The translations under genes and the position numbers were made by a program. The notes under the pieces were generated by a model. It was not told where the DNA came from, did not search any database, and worked only from the letters and a program-made list of their open reading frames with translations. A stretch of 64,000 nt of DNA from Oscarella lobularis (taxonomy: Eukaryota > Porifera > Homoscleromorpha > Homosclerophorida > Oscarellidae): assembly GCF_947507565.1 (NCBI RefSeq), contig NC_089176.1:248001-312000 (forward strand), in the 5' to 3' direction. The stretch's first letter is position 1. The number at the start of each line of letters is the position of its first letter. Positions 57,275 to 64,000 of this stretch are shown here, piece by piece.

Positions 57275-57562
57275 GTAAATTGATAGTCTGCTGCTTAAGG
57301 GACAATTATTTCTTGTAGTATAGTTTAATCTTAATGAAATACCTGTTGGAATTTATGTTGTCTTCATTGATCTAAAAATTAATTAGAGATCACTTAGATT
57401 GCGCGGTTTCATACCAAGGAATACGTAGCTCTTTGGCTGGATGAATTGAGTCAAAAGAAATCATTTTTTCTCAAACAAATAAGACTCTCAAAACAAGGAC
57501 ACAAAAAAACAAACACATAAACGCGTTCTAAATTCCGAAGCGCGACGTCACTCCTCTCCCCT

Positions 57563-58885
57563 TCTAAGACCAATCTGGTTTGGCACCACCCCACTTCTCT
57601 CCTTCCTCTGCAGCGGCGGCCCAATCAGACGTCCCAGCGCTCGTCCCCGCTCCTACATCTGCTCCAAACGTCATCGGAGGAAGACCTGGCGGCGCAGCAG
57701 CCGCGGGAGCGGCAGCCGCCACTGTGGGTTCCGCTCCCCAATCTGTTGTGGAGGCCCCAGCAGCTGGCTCAGCGCCCCAATCATCTACTTGCTTTCCGTC
57801 CGTATCAATAGCTGCGCCACCCCACTCTTGAGGCTGGTATTGCTGCTCCGTTGCGGCAGCTGCTGCTTCGGCTTCCAGTTTCTCTTGTTTCTCAATCTAA
57901 TAGACGAGACCCCGATTGGAAAATGAGTACGTTGGCTACTTTTATGGGAGAGGATTATTTGGAGCATGTCAGCCCTATCGATCAAAACGTCATCGAGACT
58001 CTGAGAGACTCTCTGTTGTCCCTATCATGTTTTCCATCATTCATGCCCACTGAGGAAGAGCCCAACATATATATATATATATATATATTACCTCAGCAGG
58101 ATCTCTGTAGAAAAACAAATCAACCATGACATCCCACGGCTGTTCGCGGCTGATCGTTCCACGCAGACGCAGAACTTCACGAGCAAGCAACCACCACATC
58201 AAACCAATAGAATGAATACCCTAAAAAATGACTCAATATAGCAAAAAAATCAGTATAGGTATTTGACTATTACGTTGTTATTGCAGGGAATCCCTACGTC
58301 AACATAACGGAGTGGCGAGTCCGTATTGCAAAAGGCAATAACGGGAATATTGACGTAGGATGCTTCTTTCACTGGCTGATGATCGAGACGCGGATCGCCG
58401 ACGACGAGAAGACGCGGCTCGCGAAAACCGGCCGTGATTTGATTGGTAAACGTTCCCGGAGTGAAACGACTCGCAATAGCCGTCGCTCCAGTTTGACTGG
58501 CAAACTTCAATACAGCTCTCTATCAATAAAAATAATAAATAAAAATAATTAATCGTAATTTATAATTAGTATACCTGTCCAAACGGTCTCGCCGAGATTG
58601 CGCACACGTCAGCCGGGTTTTCAATCGCTGCGATGATTCTCGCTGCCAATAGGAGCTTTTCCCACGTTTTCTTGATGTTTATGATGTGGATGCCTAAAAA
58701 GGGGCCCCACCACCGTAGTACTTCGTTTCGACGTGCGTATTGGTGCTCTTACCGTCCGCTCGACGCTTGTAGACGTAGTGGAGCATTTGGAAATCGCAGT
58801 TCTTCGTTCCTAAGTGAGTCGAGCTCGCTAGGAACTTCGTGACGTCTTCGTCGCGAAGACTGAGCACTTCGAATCCTCCGGACAT
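57563..58885 (-). CDS. RPSA: 40S ribosomal protein SA (uS2, laminin receptor)
   Basis: Minus-strand exons from the start at 58885: [34 protein letters not shown]; then [32 protein letters not shown]; then [40 protein letters not shown]; then [59 protein letters not shown] follows. The tail is Ala/Pro-rich with DWGAEP repeats and ends GGAKPDWS at 57563-57565, like the DWS ending of animal RPSA. The upstream in-frame Met at 58915 is not used because the conserved N-terminus is MSGG. An intron holds an (AT)n tract. Confidence 0.95.
58066..58088. repeat. (AT)n microsatellite in an RPSA intron
   Basis: About 11 AT dinucleotides within an RPSA intron; expected to vary in length. Confidence 0.85.
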
Positions 58886-59239
58886 CACTGGCTGTCGGTT
58901 ATGTGACGGTGACAACGACTGGAAGAGAACTTTTTAGAAAAGGGGGCCCCCCGACCACGTGGAAAAACTAAAAACTCGACGAGAGGATCGAGAAAGGTTA
59001 GAAAATACGTCGAGCGTCGCGGAGACATCGACATCCTAGGCGAACTACTGCTACGAAGCGAAAAACCATCTCACCTCGTGGACGCCGTACGGGATAGTGA
59101 ACGAACGTCACGTGCGCGAGAAAGGATAAATACTTAATCGCTATAGTAATCGACACAGATCATAGAAAAGGCAAAGTTAACGTTAATTTAAATGCAGATC
59201 TGTAAATCTTAAAAGATCAGCCGTCCTGCACTGCTCTCC
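58886..59239. other. RPSA upstream region / Chibby 3' flank
   Basis: About 350 bases holding the RPSA promoter on the left and the 3' end of the minus-strand Chibby gene on the right. No further gene seen. Confidence 0.4.
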
Positions 59240-59806
59240 TTATCTTCTTGATGATCCATTTTGACGAGCCTTCATTGCTTCAAGTTCTCTTGTCTGTACA
59301 GCGGAATCTGCACGAGTAGCAACCAACTGCATGGATAATCATATTGAGCATAAAAAACAAGCCAGTTCTACTCTGCACTTGCCATATCTAGAAGAATTTC
59401 GTTTTTGTATTTCAGCATATTATTTTCTTCCGTCAATTGAATATTCTGCTTTCTCAGTCGTGCAACTTCGCGTGAATTGCCTGCACCAGCCCCATTTTCT
59501 AAAAAAATTCTCTAGAGCATCGCACAAACTGCTAAATTAAAAATTGCGATTTTAATCACGTGACCAATCGATTCCGTTGCACTATCAAAATGCGCATTCG
59601 CTTCTACCTGCTATCCAGTTTCCGTCTTCGAATACGAGCTCTTGTCCGCCCAAGCGAACGCGAACAGGTCCGTCGTGATCGAGTTGAAGGTCGTCTTGCG
59701 AGTAGACCGAGTCGTCGAGCGATGTCAAGTTAGTTAGAGACGCCGCTTTTCGTCTGGGTGCCTTCTGAGCCGGCGTGAAGCCTTTGTTTCTACCAAACAA
59801 CGGCAT
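59240..59806 (-). CDS. CBY1: Chibby family protein
   Basis: Chibby is a small coiled-coil protein of the ciliary base that also antagonises beta-catenin. Exon 1 from 59806: MPLFGRNKGFTPAQKAPRRK, then KAASLTNLTSLDDSVYSQDD and VRVRLGGQELVFEDGNWIA, matching the Chibby opening (MPLFG...PPRKSASLSNLHSLD...FE.G.WI). Exon 2 supplies the heptad coiled coil (EVARLRKQNIQLTEENNMLK YKNEILLDM). Exon 3 gives LVATRADSAVQTRELEAMKA and ends NGSSRR at 59240-59242. The second intron appears to start GCAAGT, a GC-AG intron; this joins LLDM to LV, as in vertebrate LLDML. Start 65 bases from the divergent TRAF gene. Confidence 0.92.
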
Positions 59807-59871
59807 CGCTAGGAAACGTGCTGAGCTAACGCGCGCTGCCAGCTCCTGTCTAGAGAGTTTTTCCTTGAAAT

Positions 59872-61086
59872 ATGGCTGGAGGTTATGATGCAGTGTTCAT
59901 CGCTTTGCCGGATGATTTGGAGTGTCCAATCTGCGAAGCTGCGTTGAAAGATCCTCAACAAACAGTCTGTGGCCACCGTTTTTGTACCACTTGTCTCGAG
60001 CCCATCCGAAATGACGAAACTTCTTTCACTTGCCCTATTTGTCGCGATGAGTTGGAGCCTACTCAAATCTTTCCTGACAACGCGATCAAGCGTAAGGTGA
60101 TGAGTCTCAAAGTCAAGTGCGATTTACACGAGTCAGGATGCAAATGGGAAGGGGAGTTACGACAGCTCGACGATCACCGCAATCACTGCCAATTTGTGTT
60201 CTTGCCTTGCTCTCTTAAGTGTGGAAGAAATGCAATGCGAAGAGATATGGCCAGCCACGTCAAGGAGAAGTGCCCACGAAGAAAGGTTAAGTGCCAGCAT
60301 TGCAATCAAGCGTTTGAGTGCCGACACATGAAGAAGCATTATGACAAAGATTGTCCTCAGTTCCCAATAATGTGTCCTCAAGGTTGCGGAAAAAAATTGG
60401 TTCGCTGCCAGAAAGATGATCACGTGGCTGTAGATGGAACATGTCCCGATACAAGTCTGAAATGTGCTTTTGAAGATGCCGGTTGCTGTTTTGTCGGGAA
60501 AAGAAAAGACATGGGTCAGCATACTAAAGAAAATATCGAGACTCATCTCACCATGTCTCACTTGAAAGTGAAGAAACTGAACGTGAAAGTGAAAGAAATA
60601 GAAGACGCACTAGAAAAAGCAAAAGAAAGGGCAAATTTTCATTATCTTTGGAAGATCACTGAATGGTCTGTCCACATGCAAAAAGCAAAGAAAGATAGGA
60701 GCTACGAAATTGTAAGTGAAAAAGTTTACGTTTCTGTGCCAGGACACAGAGTCATGATCAAGCTGTATCCTTATTATGATTCTGATGATGAATCTGATGA
60801 TATGGGAATATTTCTGTACTTAGTAAAGGGAGAATACGATGATTTCATTCAGTGGCCATTCAGAATGGATTATGCATTTTCTGTGATTGATCAGCAACAG
60901 AACAGACGAGACAAAACAAAGAAAATAGCAGTTGATGAGGAGACCTCAGACGATATTTCCGAATGCTTCCATTCCCCAGGCGGAGATGGCTATGGTTTTC
61001 TAACATTCCTTAGCCATGACGAGCTTCAGACGCGTTCGTTTGTGAAAAATGACTGTCTCTTTGTGGAACTTACCGTTTTTGTGTAG
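59872..61086 (+). CDS. TRAF-like protein, copy 1 (RING, TRAF zinc fingers, coiled coil, MATH)
   Basis: A single exon of 404 residues. RING finger CPICEAALKDPQQTVCGHRF CTTCLEP ... CPIC (residues about 18-60); TRAF-type zinc fingers from about 85 to 210 (CDLHESGCKWEGELRQLDDH, CPRRKVKCQHCNQAFECRHM, CPQFPIMCPQGCGKKLVRCQ); coiled coil (VKVKEIEDALEKAKE); C-terminal MATH/TRAF-C domain beginning FHYLWKITEWS and ending SFVKNDCLFVELTVFV. TRAFs transduce receptor signals, often as E3 ubiquitin ligases. Lack of introns, in a window where most genes have many, suggests an origin by retroposition before local tandem copying (inference). Confidence 0.92.
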   Translation: MAGGYDAVFIALPDDLECPICEAALKDPQQTVCGHRFCTTCLEPIRNDETSFTCPICRDELEPTQIFPDNAIKRKVMSLKVKCDLHESGCKWEGELRQLDDHRNHCQFVFLPCSLKCGRNAMRRDMASHVKEKCPRRKVKCQHCNQAFECRHMKKHYDKDCPQFPIMCPQGCGKKLVRCQKDDHVAVDGTCPDTSLKCAFEDAGCCFVGKRKDMGQHTKENIETHLTMSHLKVKKLNVKVKEIEDALEKAKERANFHYLWKITEWSVHMQKAKKDRSYEIVSEKVYVSVPGHRVMIKLYPYYDSDDESDDMGIFLYLVKGEYDDFIQWPFRMDYAFSVIDQQQNRRDKTKKIAVDEETSDDISECFHSPGGDGYGFLTFLSHDELQTRSFVKNDCLFVELTVFV

Positions 61087-61268
61087 CATTTTGTTTATTA
61101 CTTTTACAATCTTTGACTTCATGGCTCCCAAAAACGGGGCCTATAAGGAACGCCCAAACATTTTGCGCAAGACCAAGTGAGGTGAAACGCGCGCCCTGGC
61201 GCACTGCGCAGACGCTCTGGTTAAGCACGAGGCCTAGCTGACGTTGCTTTCTTCACGGTTGGCCAGGC

Positions 61269-62528
61269 ATGGAGACTCTCCGCAAACGTAAGCGCTTGCA
61301 AAGTGTGGACTCCGCTGGAGGGTTCGATGCGGTGTTCGTCGCTCTACCGGATGAATTGACGTGTCCGATTTGCGGTGTCGCGCTAAGAGATCCTCAGCAG
61401 ACGGTCTGCGGTCACCGTTTCTGTGGCGCTTGTCTCGAGCCCCTCAAAAAAGATAAAGATTCCTTTCGTGTCCTATTTGCCGAGCTGAGTTGACGTCTGT
61501 CCGCGTTTTTCCCGACAACGCGATCAAGCGTCATGTCATGAGTCTCAAAGTCAAGTGCGACGAGCACGAGTCGGGATGCGAATGGCAAGGGGAGTTACGA
61601 CAGCTCGACGATCACCCTGATCACTGTCAATTTGTGCTCTTGTCGTGTTCTCTTGGCTGTGGAAAAAATGCCATGCGACGAGATATGGATAACCACGTCA
61701 AGATGCCCACGACGAGAAGTTCCATGCCAACATTGCGATGGAAAGTTTGAGCACCACCACATGAAGGAACATTATGACAATGATTGTCCTCAGTTTCCAA
61801 TGATGTGTCCCCAAGATTGCGGAGAAGAATTGGTTCGCTGCCAGAAAGATGATCACGTGGCGGTAGATGGAACATGCCCCAATACAAATATGAAATGTGC
61901 TTTTGAAGATACTGGTTGCTCTTTTGTTGGGAAACGAAAAGACATGGGTCAGCATACTAAAGAAAATCTTGAGACTCATCTGACCATGTCTCACTTGAAA
62001 GAGAAGAAACTGAAGGGAAAAGTGAAGGAACTGAAAGAGAAAGTGACGGAAATAGAAGAGGCATTAGAAAAGGCAAAAGAAAAGGCCAATTTTCACTACC
62101 TTTGGAAGATCACTAATTGGTCTCACCACATGGAAGTGGCGAAGGAACGTCAGGATTACAGAGTCAAAAGTGATGAAGTTTACGTATCTGTGCCAGGGCA
62201 CAGAGTTAAGATGATGCTGTATCCTAATTGTGACTCTGCTAACAACGTGGGAATATTTCTGTTCGTAGTGAAGGGAGAATACGATGATTTCATTCAGTGG
62301 CCATTCAGGCTGGATTATGCGTTCTCTGTGATCGATCAGCAACAGAACAGACAAGACAAGACAAAGAAAATTATAGTTGATGAGATCTCAGACGATATTT
62401 CCGAATGCTTCCATTCCCCAGGCGGAACTGGCTACGGTAGTTCAGAAATCATTAGTCATGACGAGCTTCAGACGCGTTCGTTTGTGAAAAATGACTGTCT
62501 CTTTGTGGAACTTACCGTTTTTGTGTAG
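61269..62528 (+). pseudogene. TRAF-like protein, copy 2, with two compensating frameshifts
   Basis: Nearly identical to copy 3 over its first half. Relative to copy 3 it lacks one T in the RING finger (about 61467; CTTTCGTGTCC versus CTTTTCGTGTCC), and two bases at about 61704 (AAGATGCCC versus AAGATGTGCCC). The first change leads to an early stop at 61491-61493. The two losses total three bases, so the frame is restored for the remaining zinc fingers, coiled coil and MATH domain, which stay open to 62528. Read strictly it is a pseudogene, or an N-terminally shortened protein could be made from a Met in the second zinc-finger region. Assembly error cannot be excluded. Confidence 0.75.
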
Positions 62529-62701
62529 CATTTTGTTCATTGCTTGCACGTTTATGATTTCACAATCTTAAACGGGGCCTATAAGGAACGCCCAAACACT
62601 TTGCGCAAGACCAAGTGAGGTGCAAGCAAACACCCGCCCTGGCGCACTGCGCAGACGCTCGAGGCCATAGCTGACGTTGCTTTCTTCACGGTTGGCCAGG
62701 C

Positions 62702-63940
62702 ATGGAGACTCTCCGCAAACGTAAGCGCTTGCAAAGTGTGGACTCCGCTGGAGGGTTCGATGCGGTGTTCGTCGCTCTACCGGATGAATTGACGTGTCCG
62801 ATTTGCGGTGTCGCGCTAAGAGATCCTCAGCAGACGGTCTGCGGTCACCATTTCTGTGGCGCTTGTCTCGAGCCCCTCAAAAAAGATAAAGATTCCTTTT
62901 CGTGTCCTCTTTGCCGAGCTGAGTTGACGTCTGTCCGCGTTTTTCCCGACAACGCGATCAAGCGTCATGTGATGAGTCTCAAAGTCAAGTGCGACGAGCA
63001 CGAGTCGGGATGCGAATGGCAAGGGGAGTTACGACAGCTCGACGATCACCCTGATCACTGTCAATTTGTGCTCTTGTCGTGCTCTCTTGGCTGTGGAAAA
63101 AATGCCATGCGACGAGATATGGATAACCACGTCAAGATGTGCCCACGACGAGAAGTTCCATGCCAACATTGTAATGGAAAGTTTGAGCACCAACACATGG
63201 AGGAACATTATGACAATGATTGTCCTCAGTTCCCAATGATGTGTCCCCAAGATTGCGGAGAAAAATTGGTTCGCTGCCAGAAAGATGATCACGTGGCTGT
63301 AGAGGGAACATGCCCCAACACGAATATGAAATGTGCTTTCGAAGATGCTGGTTGCTCTTTTGTTGGGAAACGAAAAGACATGGGTCAGCATACTAAAGAA
63401 AATCTTGAGACTCATCTCACCATGTCTCACTTGAAAGAGAAGAAACTGAACGAAAAAGTGAAGGAACTAAACGAGAAAGTGAAGGAAATGGAAAAGGCAT
63501 TAGAAAAGGCAAATTTTCACTACCATTGGAAGATCACTAATTGGTCGCACCACATGGAAAGGGCAAAGGATGATGAGGGCTACGAAATTGATAGTGAAAA
63601 AGTTTACTTATCTGTGCCAGGACACAGAGTTATGATGATGCTGTGTCCTAATGCCAGTAGATCTTCTAACAATGTGGGAATATTTCTGTATGTAGTGGAG
63701 GGGGAATACGATGATTTCATTGAGTGGCCATTCAAGCTGGATTATGCATTCTCAGTGATTGATCAGCAAAAGAACAGACAAGACAAAACAAAAAAATTTA
63801 AAGTTCGTGGAATTGAAGGCTTCCATTCCCCAGACGGAGATGGCTACGGTGATGCAGAAATCATTAGTCATGAGGAGCTTCAGACGCGTTCGTTCGTGAA
63901 AAATGACAGTCTCTTTGTGAAACTTACCGTTTACGTGTAG
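62702..63940 (+). CDS. TRAF-like protein, copy 3 (RING, TRAF zinc fingers, coiled coil, MATH)
   Basis: A single exon of 412 residues. N-terminal extension METLRKRKRLQSVDSAGGFD, not present in copy 1. RING CPICGVALRDPQQTVCGHHF CGACLEP ... CPLC; four or so TRAF zinc fingers through CAFEDAGCSFVGKRKDMGQH; coiled coil of NEKVKEL/NEKVKEM repeats; MATH domain from FHYHWKITNWSHHM to SLFVKLTVYV. The RING ligands are all present, so E3 activity is plausible. The stop is 63938-63940; the last 60 bases of the window are 3' flank with an AATAAA at about 63969. Confidence 0.92.
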   Translation: METLRKRKRLQSVDSAGGFDAVFVALPDELTCPICGVALRDPQQTVCGHHFCGACLEPLKKDKDSFSCPLCRAELTSVRVFPDNAIKRHVMSLKVKCDEHESGCEWQGELRQLDDHPDHCQFVLLSCSLGCGKNAMRRDMDNHVKMCPRREVPCQHCNGKFEHQHMEEHYDNDCPQFPMMCPQDCGEKLVRCQKDDHVAVEGTCPNTNMKCAFEDAGCSFVGKRKDMGQHTKENLETHLTMSHLKEKKLNEKVKELNEKVKEMEKALEKANFHYHWKITNWSHHMERAKDDEGYEIDSEKVYLSVPGHRVMMMLCPNASRSSNNVGIFLYVVEGEYDDFIEWPFKLDYAFSVIDQQKNRQDKTKKFKVRGIEGFHSPDGDGYGDAEIISHEELQTRSFVKNDSLFVKLTVYV

Positions 63941-64000
63941 AATTTTGTTCATTATCATGTCTCGCAGAATAAAAACGTTTTGTGCCGTCATTTTTCACCC

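Larger units (their letters stand above)
61131..63950 (+). repeat. ~1.4-kb tandem duplication carrying TRAF copies 2 and 3
   Basis: Copy A (about 61131-62570) and copy B (about 62571-63950) begin at the same AACGGGGCCTATAAGGAACG sequence, share a short promoter region (GCGCACTGCGCAGACGCTC; GCTGACGTTGCTTTCTTCAC) and then near-identical TRAF coding sequence. Divergence increases toward the MATH domain. Confidence 0.88.

Overview
The window is animal nuclear DNA. Genes are dense (about 30 protein genes in 64 kb, on both strands). Most are split by many very short GT-AG introns of roughly 50-100 bases, and intergenic gaps are often under 300 bases. The content is metazoan: a survivin, a Chibby, a Tob/BTG protein, a receptor tyrosine kinase with a Frizzled-type ectodomain, a GDNF-receptor-alpha-like protein, a synaptophysin-family protein, an EPAC-like exchange factor and TRAF proteins. 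This compactness and mix would suit an early-branching animal, for example a homoscleromorph sponge such as Oscarella. That is inference; no species can be read from the sequence alone. No rRNA, tRNA, CRISPR or convincing retroelement was seen.

Layout, left to right. 1-21 kb: a xanthine dehydrogenase/aldehyde oxidase-like gene running in from the left edge; a small membrane protein divergent from DNA ligase 1; a secreted fibrinogen-like protein whose 5' end has been tandemly duplicated; a Tob/BTG gene; RPS15A; a decayed protein kinase followed by a kelch-like gene; a synaptophysin-like gene divergent from an iduronate-2-sulfatase gene. 21-39 kb: SDAD1; a Frizzled-CRD receptor tyrosine kinase convergent with a GPI-anchored four-module GFR-alpha/GAS1-like gene; a gene-free 1.4 kb region full of short perfect hairpins; EXOC7 divergent from survivin; an EPAC-like RapGEF; and a CCAAT/GC/TATA promoter leading into a candidate RNase P RNA. 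39-48.5 kb: a RUFY gene, then a cluster of paralogous small four-helix membrane proteins. Part of the cluster was copied by a recent ~1.9-kb tandem duplication that also carried off a piece of RUFY exon 1. 48.8-64 kb: a GPI-anchored EEP-fold protein that looks catalytically dead; TOP3A with four GRF zinc fingers; a small mitochondrial-type protein; a Rab32/38-like GTPase with a 16-base exon; RPSA; Chibby; and three tandem intronless TRAF genes, the middle one carrying two compensating frameshifts.

How the genes relate. Most are unlinked housekeeping functions: replication and repair (LIG1, TOP3A), ribosomes (RPS15A, RPSA, SDAD1), trafficking (EXOC7, RUFY, Rab, physin). The links of most interest are the tail-to-tail pairing of an RTK with a GFR-alpha-like co-receptor, the membrane-protein cluster, and the TRAF array. 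Divergent head-to-head pairs recur (small membrane protein/LIG1, physin/sulfatase, EXOC7/survivin, tetraspan/EEP, TOP3A/UQCC4-like, Chibby/TRAF), so shared bidirectional promoters are probably common here.
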